Virus record (IMG/VR): IMGVR_UViG_3300046462_001161
Location: 1 to 39,895 of that record
Strand: one strand, 5' to 3'
DNA: 39,895 nt
From: a virus
Of this stretch, positions 28,559-37,481 are shown piece by piece; positions within the stretch are counted from its first letter, which is position 1; the number at the start of each line of letters is the position of its first letter. A program made the translations under genes and the position numbers. The notes beneath the pieces were generated by a model. That model ran no database searches. It saw nothing but the letters and a program-made list of their open reading frames with translations, and was not told where the DNA came from.

Positions 28559-31460
28559 GAAGATTCTCCGCGTCATCATCGCGGGTGACGCGTTGGGCGC
28601 GGTTACTGCCCTCGGGGAGTTGTCGCACGGCCTTGAGGGCGCTCACCACGCGGCGGATAGCCACGGCTCCGGGATTATGGGCGCCTTGGGGGGCGCCGCT
28701 AAGGGAATCGGCCTGTTCGCGGTTGGCGCTGTCGGCGCCGCTGCGCTCGTCGCTGACGAGTTCTACAAGATTGGCTCGGGCTACGAGCAGAACTTGAACG
28801 CCATTCAGGCGTTCACGCATTCGACAACGGGTCAGATGAAGACCCTTGAGAACCAGCTGTACAGCATGTCCCCAGAGTTCGCGAAGATGGGGCAGACGGT
28901 CGAGGACGCCTCAGGGGCGTTGTACGAGCTGACTAAGGCCGGGGCGTCCTCTAAGGACGCCATGACTGAGCTTGAGCCGACTATGGCTCTGGCTAAGGCC
29001 ACCAACACCGACTATTCGGAGTCGGCCAAGGAAATGACCCGGATGTTGAACGCATTCGGGTTGAAGGCCACGGACGCGACCATGGTTGCGGACACGCTGA
29101 CGAACGCGACTCACACGAGTACGCAGACGCTTCAGGACATGGCGGATGGCCTGAAGTACGTGAGCGTCGCGGCTCACGACTACGGCATCAGCTTGCAGAC
29201 CACTGCCGGCGTCATGGCCATGTATGCGAACGCCGGTATCCAGGGCACCAACGCCGGTACGGCGTTCCGTCAGATGCTGCTGAACATGTCGGCGCCTACG
29301 GCGGCGGCGTCCAAGTCGATGAAGGCTATTGGCCTTGAGGCGTTCGACGCCTCCGGCAAGATGCGCCCCTTGGGGGACATCTTCCAGCAGCTTCAAGACA
29401 AGTTCGGCAAGGGCCTGGACTCGCACAGCCTTGAGAAGGTCGCGCCGTACCTGAAGAACATTTTTGGTGCTCGCGGCGTGGAGCCGATCCTTGCGGCTAT
29501 CCGCCAGGGTGGCGGCGGCCTTCAGAAGTACATCGCTCTGATGAACCGCACGGGCGAGGCCAGCGCGATCGCGCAGGCCAAGTCTCACGGCCTGTCGGGT
29601 ACGTTCAACGAGCTGCGGGCCACCGTGGAATCCACGGTTCAGCACCTCTACATGCAGGCCGCACCGAAGCTCGCAGCCTTCCTACAGCCGATGGTTGATG
29701 CCCTTCCGGGCGCCTTGCAGAAGTTCGGCAAGTTCGGTTCTCAGGCGTGGGACGCGTTCTCTAAGGGCATGTCTGGCGGCGGCACGGGCGGCAGCTCGGG
29801 CGCGTCCCAGCTGTTCGCGGGTCTGGGCGATTTCATCCGGAGCGTTCTGATTCCGGAGCTGAAGGGCATCGGCCGGGTCATTCAGCGGGACGTGGTCCCG
29901 ATCATGAAGGACGGTTTGAAGATCTTCGAGGCGCTTGCGCCTGTCGTTCTGAAGATCGCTAAGGACCTGGGGAAGGACGTTGGCCCGATCCTTCGGGACA
30001 TCGGTAAGTTCGTCGAGAAGGACATTGTTCCGGCGTTCAAGCGGTTGTCTGAGTGGATCGCTACTGAGCTTGTTCCGAAGATCGACAAGATGTGGTCTAA
30101 GCTTCAGCCGATTCTAGCGATGCTTGCGGAGTGGATTGACAAGAAGATCATTCCGCTGCTCGACTGGGCCTGGCAAAAGATGCAGCCGCTTTTCTCGGAC
30201 CTGGGAAAGCTGATCCTTACCCTGATCGACTCCTTAACGGGCCTTTTCGAAATCCTGAAGCCTGTGCTTCAGTGGGTCCTGAACGTGTTCGGTGGCCCTC
30301 TGATCGACGCGGTTAAGGGCTTCCTGAACGGCGTGTTCCTTGTCGTGAAGGGCGTTATCGAGTTCTTCCAAGGGCTTTTGGATTTCATATCGGGCGTCTT
30401 CTCGGGCAACTGGTCTAAGGCCTGGACCGGCATTAAGGAGATGGTTGCCGGGATCTTCAACGCCATCGTGGGCCTTGTCGAGACGCTTATTTTCGGCAAG
30501 CTGCTGAAGTTCGCCGTTGAGGGGTTCAAGGCCATTGGTGACGCCATCACGGGGCCACTCAAGGACTCTTGGGACTTCATGACCGGCTTGTGGGACAACA
30601 TCACCAAGCTTTGGTCCAAGTCCATCGAGGGCGTCAAACAGCTTTGGTCTCAAGGCTGGTTGGACGTAAAGAACGGTTTCTCTCACTTCGTCACTGAGCA
30701 GTGGCGGAACTTCCTTGACTGGTCCGGCCGGTTGATGACCTGGTTTGTTGAGCTTCCGGGAAAGATGTTCGGATACCTCGTTAAGGCGCACGTCTGGCTT
30801 GTACAGTCCGGTGTGGACATCCTGAGCGGCCTGCTTGACGGAATCACTAAGGGCGCCGTGGGGGCCTGGAAGTGGTTTTTGGGGCTCAACAAGACGATCC
30901 TTGGCTTCTTCTGGGACATCAACACGTGGCTTTTCGACGCCGGTACTCAGATGATGAAGGGTTTCATTCAGGGTGTCGTGAACATGGCATCCGGCGTGAA
31001 GGATGCCGTGGTGGGCGCGATCAAGGACGCCTATAACGGCGCCCTGTCGTTCCTTGGCATCAAGTCGCCTTCCAGGCTGTTCATGGAGGTTGGCGGTCAC
31101 ACCGCACAGGGCTTCATCAACGGCGTTCAGGACAAGGCGCAGGGAGCCCATGAAGCCATCGTGGGCATGGTGAATGTTCCGGCTAGCAAGTTCTCGGCGG
31201 CGTTCCGTCAACAGTCTCAGACGGCCGCTGCGGCGGCAGCAATGAACGCCCGCAACGCGGGCCAGCTCTGGGGATCTACGGGCCTTCAGGGGCCCGCTAC
31301 GGGCTCTCAAGGCCCGGCCGTGAACGTCACTATCAACGTGGCGGGGAGCATTCAGGCTGAGCGGGACTTCGCGAAGAACATGGCTACGGCGATCCGTGAC
31401 CAGATCCGCCAGATTGGCCGCCAGAACGGCGGCAAGACGGGCCTTACGGGCATCGTCTAA
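28545..31460 (+). CDS. tape measure protein
   Basis: GTG at 28545 follows GGGGGG and is chosen over an in-frame start at 28485 that lies inside the T reading frame. The 971 residues have the tape-measure core near the N terminus (ALYELTKAGASSKDAMTELE, EMTRMLNAFGLKATDATMVA, GVMAMYANAGIQGTNAGTAF), long helical repeats, hydrophobic stretches around 560-700 and a C-terminal Ala-rich end. It sets tail length, here of the order of 150 nm by the usual 1.5 angstrom per residue. Confidence 0.93.
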   Translation: MAAGEKILRVIIAGDALGAVTALGELSHGLEGAHHAADSHGSGIMGALGGAAKGIGLFAVGAVGAAALVADEFYKIGSGYEQNLNAIQAFTHSTTGQMKTLENQLYSMSPEFAKMGQTVEDASGALYELTKAGASSKDAMTELEPTMALAKATNTDYSESAKEMTRMLNAFGLKATDATMVADTLTNATHTSTQTLQDMADGLKYVSVAAHDYGISLQTTAGVMAMYANAGIQGTNAGTAFRQMLLNMSAPTAAASKSMKAIGLEAFDASGKMRPLGDIFQQLQDKFGKGLDSHSLEKVAPYLKNIFGARGVEPILAAIRQGGGGLQKYIALMNRTGEASAIAQAKSHGLSGTFNELRATVESTVQHLYMQAAPKLAAFLQPMVDALPGALQKFGKFGSQAWDAFSKGMSGGGTGGSSGASQLFAGLGDFIRSVLIPELKGIGRVIQRDVVPIMKDGLKIFEALAPVVLKIAKDLGKDVGPILRDIGKFVEKDIVPAFKRLSEWIATELVPKIDKMWSKLQPILAMLAEWIDKKIIPLLDWAWQKMQPLFSDLGKLILTLIDSLTGLFEILKPVLQWVLNVFGGPLIDAVKGFLNGVFLVVKGVIEFFQGLLDFISGVFSGNWSKAWTGIKEMVAGIFNAIVGLVETLIFGKLLKFAVEGFKAIGDAITGPLKDSWDFMTGLWDNITKLWSKSIEGVKQLWSQGWLDVKNGFSHFVTEQWRNFLDWSGRLMTWFVELPGKMFGYLVKAHVWLVQSGVDILSGLLDGITKGAVGAWKWFLGLNKTILGFFWDINTWLFDAGTQMMKGFIQGVVNMASGVKDAVVGAIKDAYNGALSFLGIKSPSRLFMEVGGHTAQGFINGVQDKAQGAHEAIVGMVNVPASKFSAAFRQQSQTAAAAAAMNARNAGQLWGSTGLQGPATGSQGPAVNVTINVAGSIQAERDFAKNMATAIRDQIRQIGRQNGGKTGLTGIV

Positions 31461-31486
31461 GCATCAATTTACGGGGAGGGGTGAAC

Positions 31487-31515
31487 GGCCCCCACGCTTC
31501 GGCGTGGGGGCCTTC
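31487..31515 (+). terminator. strong hairpin directly before the tail fibre gene
   Basis: A perfect 11-bp stem (31487-31497 with 31502-31512) with a TTCG loop, then TTCT. It ends only 5-9 bases before the ATG at 31521. The only G-run able to act as ribosome site (31506-31510) is inside the stem. Confidence 0.75.
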
Positions 31516-31520
31516 TAGCT

Positions 31521-34500
31521 ATGGCTACAACACTCGGTGTTCACGTCTCTTGGACCGGCCTTCCCGGGGACAAGGCCGTTCAGTGGTCCGATGTCAGCTC
31601 GGACGTTACGGCGATCGATACTCAGCGCGGTCGCTCGACCGAGCTGGACCAGGTGCAGACCGGTACGGCAACGATCGAGTTCGACAACTGGAACGGCGCC
31701 TACACGCCAGGCCGCCCGTACGGCCCGGAGCTGCTTCCGCTCGCGGCGAAGAACACCAGCGACGCGACGCAGTGGGCTCACGGCCCGCACTCGGCCCTGT
31801 CGATCGCCGGCGGCATGAACCCGCCTGCGGGGTACCTGGGAAGCTCCACGGCCCTTCAGATCAACATGACGTCGGCTGTTGCTGGGGAAGACCAGGCCAC
31901 CTCCGTGAAGGTCCCTGTGACGCCCGGGAAGGCGTATCGGGGATCGTTCCTGATGCAGACCACCGCCACGGCCGCCGGCATCGTGTCGGCGCGCCTGGCG
32001 TTCTACAACGCGGCCGGGGTCGAGATCACCACCGGCATTGATTACGACTTCGCGTATCGGCAGTACGCGGACGTAGTGAAGATGAGCCTTCCCGACACCT
32101 ATCACCGCATGGGCGCGAACGAGACCCTGACGAGCCAGTCCAACGCCCTTGTGGGCGTTGACCCCATGGTTTGCTACAACATCGGCACCGGTACGTCCTG
32201 GTCCAAGAACCAGGGCTCAGGCCCGGGTTCTGCCGCGTTCACCGGTACGAACTTCTCCGTGGCTGAGGCCTGCGGGGTTCACCTGGTCAACAGCGCCCAG
32301 TCGAGCGTTGAGCTGTGGTTCCAGACCACCGGGGCCGCTCCGATCCTGGCTGAGTACAACTTCAGCGGCCTGTCGTGGACGAACCCAGTTGCCCCGAACG
32401 GCAACGTGGACGGCACTTCCGGCAACCTGTGGCCCTCGCTGTATGTCGGGACTGACGGCTACCTATACGCGCAGTCAAGCAAGCTCAACGTTGCACAGGT
32501 CAAGTCTGCGCAGCTTGTGAACGACGGCTATTGGCACCACTACGTTGTGACCGGCAACGCCTACGGCGTCACCTACTACCTTGACGGCATCGTGATGGGC
32601 ACGGACACCAACAACGCCCGCAACCCGGCACGCCCGATCGTCGGGTGTGCAGACATCACGCACAACACGACTCTCCCCCACGCGACGGGCACCCCGGCGC
32701 TTGCCGCACTGCCCACTAACGCCTTCTTCACCGGCAACATTTCGGACTATGCGCAGTACCGGCACGCCCTGTCTCCGCAGGACGTTGCCGACCACTACCG
32801 GCACGGCACCACTTCCACGAAGCGGATTCCAACCAACTCGGGGTCGAACCTTGGTTGGTGGTTCCCGGTTCAGGCTGCCGCTGTCGCGCCTGCGGGCGCG
32901 GTTACGGCGTCCCTTGTCATGCGCACGGAACAGGCCGTTGCCTCCTCCTCCCTGTGGCTGTATTCGGCTTCGGTGAAGGAGATCAACCCGAATTACGGGA
33001 AGATTCTGCCGCGCCGGAAGGTGCGGGTGTTCTCGACTACGGGGCAGAACCTCATGCCGCCGGGGCTGAACGCGGCATACGACACGTACAACGGTGTTCC
33101 GGCGGGACAGGACGTGAACGAGATTGGCGCTTGGGTTCTTGCCGGCGGTACGAACATTGGGTACCCCGGAGGGGGGATCACGGTGTATTCGCCCAACTCA
33201 ACGTCTGTGTCTTCGCTGTCGCTGTATGGCCCTTCGGGGAACGGCGTCGCCGTTCCGTGGATGCTGGTTCCGGGGAACACCTACACGTTTCAGGCGCAGG
33301 TGGCCGCGTGGCGCTTCGCGGCGAACAGTACGGGCGTGACCATCGGCGTTAACACGACCGTGAACTCTGCCCCGGGCTCTTCGACGTTCTTTAACGGGTC
33401 GGTTGCGCCCCAGACCATCAGCAAGGGCGACGTGTCTTGGAAGACGGTTTCATGGTCTTTCACGATCCCCACCACCTACCAACAGCCTGAGTTTCAGTTC
33501 ACGCTCTACGCAAGCGAAACCCTGTCGTCGGGTACTACGTACGGTTGGCAGGCCGCCATTCGGAACCTTCAGCTTATCGATGTGACTAGGGGGCAGACGG
33601 TTCCGGCGTTCACGCCGGGAGACGGCACCATGCCCGTCTTTCAGGGCTTCGTGGACAAGTGGGAGTCCTTGACCGAGTACGACGACACGTCTTCGGTCGT
33701 GGCGACCTGCTCTGATCCGATGCGCATCATGGGTGACACGCAGTTGCCTAAGGCGCCTCAGGCGTTCGGCTTTCAGTCGGATTGGCGGGTGTTGGGCTCG
33801 TTCGAGATGAACGGGCAGACGGGTAACAACCCGATCGACCCGAACCAACAGGTTGTTGGCGCATACGCGCGCAACAGCAACACCGTGTACAACAACATGA
33901 CGTACTCCCCGACGTATTTGTCTACCACCCCGGGCAACAGCCCGGTGTCGTTGCCGGGTGACTTCCTGGGCACCGGGAACCTTGGGCTTACGTGGCAGAC
34001 TTCCCCGGCCATCTACCTGATGAGCTTTGGGAAGCTCGCGGCGGGAATGTCCATAGAGTTTTGGTTCATTCCACGCCAGAACACATCCGATCCGAACCCG
34101 GGTCTGTACCCGGGTGGAGACCAGTACCTGACCGCGTTTGGGCCGGTCATCTCCATGTATGCCGGCAGCACCTACCACTACTTCTCTTGTGGCTGGTCTA
34201 ACCGTAGTGGCAACTCGGCGAACGTATCGATTGGCGCAGCCAATGACATGTTCAACGGTGGCCATGTCGCCGTTGAGATGACCACCTCGGGAGGTTCGGC
34301 GCCAACGGTCACAACGAAACTGTTCTACAACGGCAGCCTGGTGACAACCTCGGCGGCGGATACCCTGGCTCTCCCGGCTGCTCCACAGTTCCAGATATCG
34401 GGGAATGCCTCGCTGAGTATCGCTGGCGTGACGATCGCCCCGGCGACGTTCGAGTGTTACGCCCCGGCGGCGTACGCCGGCACGGGCCTTGACTGGAATA

Positions 34501-35285
34501 CGCGCCTCTCGGCGTTCAAGTCGTCCAAGGTGGACGGCTATACCGCGACAGGGACTGTCGTTGACGGCCCTCCGGCGCAAACAGTGGTGCCGTGGCTCAT
34601 AGGTGCGTGTGGCCTGGCGCGCCCTCCGGTTGTCACGGGCTCGCCGTCTACGTCGGCGCTGTCTCTGGTGGACCCTCCCATGTTCACTAGCTCAACCGGC
34701 CTGGACGGTATCAACACGCTCGTTCAGCAGCTTGGCGGGCTCATCTGCATGTCGCGCTACAGCGCGGTGATGATTCAGGACTGGGCCTACCGTACTGACG
34801 CGGTTGTGCCGTACGTGTTCTCTGCGCTCGACGCTACGGCGCCTGACTCCTCGCTGCTGTTCCTGTCGGATATCGACAGGACATGGACCGAGGTTGACTT
34901 TGCGCAGGGTTCGTTCAGCTACACCATGAACAACTACCCGGCGTACCTGCGGTACGGCAGTCACCGGCAATCGATGGCTGTCCGGGACGCGGACCTCAAC
35001 CAGTACGCGCGGCCGTCGCTGTTCCTTGCCGAATACATGGTTCCGGCGACGCGCTGTGACAGCGCACAGTTTACCGTCATCAACCAGGCCCTAGCGGCTT
35101 CGGTAATGCGCGTGGACGTGGGGTCACGTGTTGTATTTACGGACCTTCCGGCGAACGCGCCAACAGATCAGTACTTCGCATGGGTCGAGTCCGTTGCGGT
35201 GTCGGCTAAGGCGGACGGCGGGACTCTCGTCCCGACCGTGACGTTTTCGCTGTCCCCGGACTTCGCCCACCTGCCCATTCAGTAA
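31521..35285 (+). CDS. large minor tail protein with LamG-like domains
   Basis: A 1254-residue protein, the largest here. The N-terminal 80 residues (HVSWTGLPGDKAVQWSDVSS, ELDQVQTGTATIEFDN) look like a distal-tail-type domain. Two concanavalin/LamG-like modules are visible: SVELWFQTTGAAPILAEYNF with WHHYVVTGNAYGVTYYLDGI (about 255-420), and another with SIEFWFIPRQN (about 840-980). The C-terminal 250 residues resemble tail hub folds. It probably forms the tail tip and binds the cell surface. No separate distal-tail or tail-lysin genes follow, so functions seem merged. Confidence 0.8.
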   Translation: MATTLGVHVSWTGLPGDKAVQWSDVSSDVTAIDTQRGRSTELDQVQTGTATIEFDNWNGAYTPGRPYGPELLPLAAKNTSDATQWAHGPHSALSIAGGMNPPAGYLGSSTALQINMTSAVAGEDQATSVKVPVTPGKAYRGSFLMQTTATAAGIVSARLAFYNAAGVEITTGIDYDFAYRQYADVVKMSLPDTYHRMGANETLTSQSNALVGVDPMVCYNIGTGTSWSKNQGSGPGSAAFTGTNFSVAEACGVHLVNSAQSSVELWFQTTGAAPILAEYNFSGLSWTNPVAPNGNVDGTSGNLWPSLYVGTDGYLYAQSSKLNVAQVKSAQLVNDGYWHHYVVTGNAYGVTYYLDGIVMGTDTNNARNPARPIVGCADITHNTTLPHATGTPALAALPTNAFFTGNISDYAQYRHALSPQDVADHYRHGTTSTKRIPTNSGSNLGWWFPVQAAAVAPAGAVTASLVMRTEQAVASSSLWLYSASVKEINPNYGKILPRRKVRVFSTTGQNLMPPGLNAAYDTYNGVPAGQDVNEIGAWVLAGGTNIGYPGGGITVYSPNSTSVSSLSLYGPSGNGVAVPWMLVPGNTYTFQAQVAAWRFAANSTGVTIGVNTTVNSAPGSSTFFNGSVAPQTISKGDVSWKTVSWSFTIPTTYQQPEFQFTLYASETLSSGTTYGWQAAIRNLQLIDVTRGQTVPAFTPGDGTMPVFQGFVDKWESLTEYDDTSSVVATCSDPMRIMGDTQLPKAPQAFGFQSDWRVLGSFEMNGQTGNNPIDPNQQVVGAYARNSNTVYNNMTYSPTYLSTTPGNSPVSLPGDFLGTGNLGLTWQTSPAIYLMSFGKLAAGMSIEFWFIPRQNTSDPNPGLYPGGDQYLTAFGPVISMYAGSTYHYFSCGWSNRSGNSANVSIGAANDMFNGGHVAVEMTTSGGSAPTVTTKLFYNGSLVTTSAADTLALPAAPQFQISGNASLSIAGVTIAPATFECYAPAAYAGTGLDWNTRLSAFKSSKVDGYTATGTVVDGPPAQTVVPWLIGACGLARPPVVTGSPSTSALSLVDPPMFTSSTGLDGINTLVQQLGGLICMSRYSAVMIQDWAYRTDAVVPYVFSALDATAPDSSLLFLSDIDRTWTEVDFAQGSFSYTMNNYPAYLRYGSHRQSMAVRDADLNQYARPSLFLAEYMVPATRCDSAQFTVINQALAASVMRVDVGSRVVFTDLPANAPTDQYFAWVESVAVSAKADGGTLVPTVTFSLSPDFAHLPIQ

Positions 35286-35299
35286 CGGGGGTTCTGGGT

Positions 35300-35584
35300 G
35301 TGAGTTTCGACAGCGTGATTTCAACGACCGCCATTCTCGCTGGCGGTCTAGGGCTTGGCTCGGGCGCACGTGCCCGCGTGAGGGCCGCAAAGCTCGTTTC
35401 GACCAATGAGGTTTGGCGGGAAGAGGCGGAAGCCCAGAAGGCCCGAGGAGACCGCCTGGAGGCGGCCGTTGAGGCTTTGACGTCCGAAGTTACGTCGCTG
35501 AGGGGCGAGATCCGGCGTCTTACGGGGGTGCTCCGGTTTGTTGCTCCGGAGCTAATTAAGGGGGGTATGGATGACGACAGCTGA
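35300..35584 (+). CDS. membrane-anchored coiled-coil protein
   Basis: A GTG start gives 94 residues. A short hydrophobic N-terminal stretch (ISTTAILAGGLGLGSGA) precedes a coiled coil (WREEAEAQKARGDRLEAAVE, ALTSEVTSLRGEIRRLTGVL). It overlaps the endolysin gene by 14 bases. Its position suggests a lysis accessory or tail-tip accessory protein. Neither is proven. Confidence 0.65.
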   Translation: MSFDSVISTTAILAGGLGLGSGARARVRAAKLVSTNEVWREEAEAQKARGDRLEAAVEALTSEVTSLRGEIRRLTGVLRFVAPELIKGGMDDDS

Positions 35585-36542
35585 GACTGTTCTCAACGTC
35601 GCACGGGGTCAGCTCAACACGATTGAGAACGGCTCTGGAGACACGCTGTACAGCGACTGGTACGGCCTGCCTAGCGAGAGCTGGTGCGACATGTTCGTGT
35701 CGTGGGTGGGCTCGACCGCTGGCGCCTCCGGTGTCATCGGGCACTTCGCGTACTGCCCGTCTCATGTGAACTGGTTCAAGGGCCGGGGCCAGTGGGGTAA
35801 GACGCCGCGCGTTGGCGCGGTGGTGTTCTTCGACTGGAACGGCGACGGCGAGGCCGATCACGTCGGCATCGTGGAGAAGATCAACGCCGATGGGTCTATC
35901 GGCACGATCGAGGGCAACTCCACCAACCCGCGCGGCGGCCGGTACGGGGTTTTCCGTCACACGGAGTGGCCAAGCTTCATTCTCGGCTACGGCTACCCGG
36001 CGTACGACTCGCAGGGCAACACCACCGTGGGCTCTCCGAAGCTCTACACGGTGAAGCGCGGTGACACCCTTTGGGGTATCGCCGCGGTGCTGGGCGTCAG
36101 CCTCACGGCTCTTCTGGCGGCGAACCCGGGTCCGGCCGCGCATCCGACTGCGCTTCAGCCGGGCCAGACCATCACGGTTCCGCAGGGTGGCAACGTGCCG
36201 TCGCAGGCGCCGACCTCGGCGCCCAAGCCGGTCACTCCGCCTACGCCGGCACCCCCAAAGGGGCCGGTCCCCCCGAAGACCACGCCGCCCAAGGCGCCGG
36301 TTCCGGTGACCAGCCCTGCACACGTGCGGGTGCTGTCCTACGGCATGTCCGGGGATGACGTGAAGCGCATTCAGGCGTGCCTGAGCGGGCGCGGCTACAG
36401 CCAGCCCGTCACGGGCTGGTTCGGCCCTATCACGTCCGCGAACGTGCACTACTTCCTGAGCCTGCGGAGCTGGCTTTGGAGCACGGGCGGACCGGACTCT
36501 ACGGCCGGTCCAATGACCCAAGCCGCTATCTGCAAGTACTGA
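35571..36542 (+). CDS. endolysin: CHAP peptidase, LysM, peptidoglycan-binding
   Basis: A 323-residue protein, ATG after AAGGGGGGT. An N-terminal CHAP domain (1-145) has the catalytic Cys39 in SESWCDMFVSWV and His97 in DHVGIVEKI. A LysM domain follows (YTVKRGDTLWGIAAVLGVSL...PGQTITVP, about 161-205), then a Pro/Lys linker and a C-terminal peptidoglycan-binding module (SYGMSGDDVKRIQACLSGRG...GWFGPITSANVHYF). There is no signal peptide, so holin release is expected. It cuts peptide links of host peptidoglycan. Confidence 0.93.
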   Translation: MTTAETVLNVARGQLNTIENGSGDTLYSDWYGLPSESWCDMFVSWVGSTAGASGVIGHFAYCPSHVNWFKGRGQWGKTPRVGAVVFFDWNGDGEADHVGIVEKINADGSIGTIEGNSTNPRGGRYGVFRHTEWPSFILGYGYPAYDSQGNTTVGSPKLYTVKRGDTLWGIAAVLGVSLTALLAANPGPAAHPTALQPGQTITVPQGGNVPSQAPTSAPKPVTPPTPAPPKGPVPPKTTPPKAPVPVTSPAHVRVLSYGMSGDDVKRIQACLSGRGYSQPVTGWFGPITSANVHYFLSLRSWLWSTGGPDSTAGPMTQAAICKY

Positions 36543-36564
36543 TCACAAACAATCGGGGGGTCTC

Positions 36565-36876
36565 ATGAACCTGTCTCTTCTGAAGCTGAAGCTTGCCAAC
36601 GAGCCCGTGTGGATCGTCCAGGCCTTCAACGCGGCCGTGGGTATCGCTACCGCTCTCGCGACCGGCGGCGACTGGCGGTCGCTGGTGCCGTCGTTCCTGG
36701 TGGCGGTGTCCGCGCCGCTGATCCGTTCCCGGGTTACCCCGGTGCGCGTCGTGGCGCAGCTGGTGAACACGGCGCTTCACACCCCGGCGCCCGGCCCGGG
36801 GCCGGTCGACCCGGCTCCGGCTGCGACTCCGGCCGCTCCGGCGGCTGGCGCGGCGGTCCTCCCGCCCCAGAAGTAA
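36565..36876 (+). CDS. membrane protein, holin candidate 1
   Basis: A 103-residue protein, ATG after GGGGGGTC. Hydrophobic segments are WIVQAFNAAVGIATALATGG and LVPSFLVAVSAPLI, then a helix (RVVAQLVNTAL) and a Pro/Ala-rich tail. Small size, membrane segments and position right after endolysin suit a holin or its partner. Confidence 0.65.
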   Translation: MNLSLLKLKLANEPVWIVQAFNAAVGIATALATGGDWRSLVPSFLVAVSAPLIRSRVTPVRVVAQLVNTALHTPAPGPGPVDPAPAATPAAPAAGAAVLPPQK

Positions 36877-36889
36877 GGGAGGCCGGCGT

Positions 36890-37156
36890 TTGCTGAACAA
36901 GTTCGACCACTGGTTCGGTTCGGCCGCGGGCGTCCTTCATACGCTCGTGGCCGTGCTCGCCGTGGTGGTTGGCGAAGTAACCGGATGGATTCACGATGAT
37001 CACGGCTTTTGGCTGCTGTTCTGGCTGACCGTGTATTCCGGCATTACACAGCCGATCCTGGCCTACTCGAACCGTCGCGCCATCGAGGCTCAGGCTTCGC
37101 GTGAGGATCTGGTTGTGGAGCTGGAAAGGCGCATCCTGTCCAAGCTGGACCGCTAG
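36890..37156 (+). CDS. membrane protein, holin candidate 2
   Basis: A TTG start after AAGGGAGG gives 88 residues with two membrane helices (GSAAGVLHTLVAVLAVVVGE and GFWLLFWLTVYSGITQPILA) separated by a short charged loop (WIHDDH). A charged C-terminal helix follows (EDLVVELERRILSKLDR). This is a typical class II holin layout, and it is the better holin candidate of the two. It closes the late operon. Confidence 0.7.
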   Translation: MLNKFDHWFGSAAGVLHTLVAVLAVVVGEVTGWIHDDHGFWLLFWLTVYSGITQPILAYSNRRAIEAQASREDLVVELERRILSKLDR

Positions 37157-37165
37157 ACACAGGTA

Positions 37166-37197
37166 GACCCCTCGCCCTCGGGCGGGGGGTCCCTTTT
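37166..37197 (+). terminator. terminator of late operon
   Basis: A roughly 10-12 bp stem (GACCCCTCGCCC with GGGCGGGGGGTC, one bulge or wobble) followed by CCTTTTTG. Confidence 0.8.
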
Positions 37198-37205
37198 TGC
37201 GTTCC

Positions 37206-37260
37206 AAGTAGTTCTCTTGACGGTGAATCGTCAAGGGAGGTAAGTTCTTGTCCGCCAGCA
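37206..37260 (+). promoter_or_regulatory. promoter P4 under an inverted pair of operator-like sites
   Basis: TTGACG (37217-37222), 18 bp, TAAGTT (37241-37246), 7 bp, GCCAGCA (37254-37260). A minus-strand site (37206-37222, CGTCAAGAGAACTACTT, one mismatch) covers the -35. A plus-strand perfect site (37229-37245, CGTCAAGGGAGGTAAGT) covers the spacer and -10. This is the clearest repressible promoter in the window. Confidence 0.8.
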
Positions 37261-37286
37261 GGAAACACCGGCAGGAAGGCAGTCCC

Positions 37287-37481
37287 TTGGCCTACACGCT
37301 CCAAGCAGCTATCAACTCGCTCAACGAGTACGAGGGCTTGCACGACGAAGCATGGCTGCTCGCCATGTTCAAGCTTCAGGACGCCAATGCGGCCGGGCCG
37401 CGTGCACTGATGGCGGAGGCTTCACGCCTCCGGGAAGCCTTCTACATCTACTCGCAGGGGTTTGAGTATGGACGCCCGTAA
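37287..37481 (+). CDS. hypothetical small protein, first gene after P4
   Basis: A TTG start at 37287 is chosen because GGAAGG lies 7 bases upstream and the alternative at 37248 would be inside the promoter. The 64 residues are helical (YTLQAAINSLNEYEGLHDEA, WLLAMFKLQDANAAGPRALM) and aromatic at the end (FYIYSQGFEYGRP). The family is not recognised. It overlaps the next gene by 14 bases. Confidence 0.6.
   Translation: MAYTLQAAINSLNEYEGLHDEAWLLAMFKLQDANAAGPRALMAEASRLREAFYIYSQGFEYGRP

Noticed and set aside
33450-34580. 376-codon minus-strand frame inside the tail gene
   Set aside because: Antisense shadow of a well-supported structural gene.
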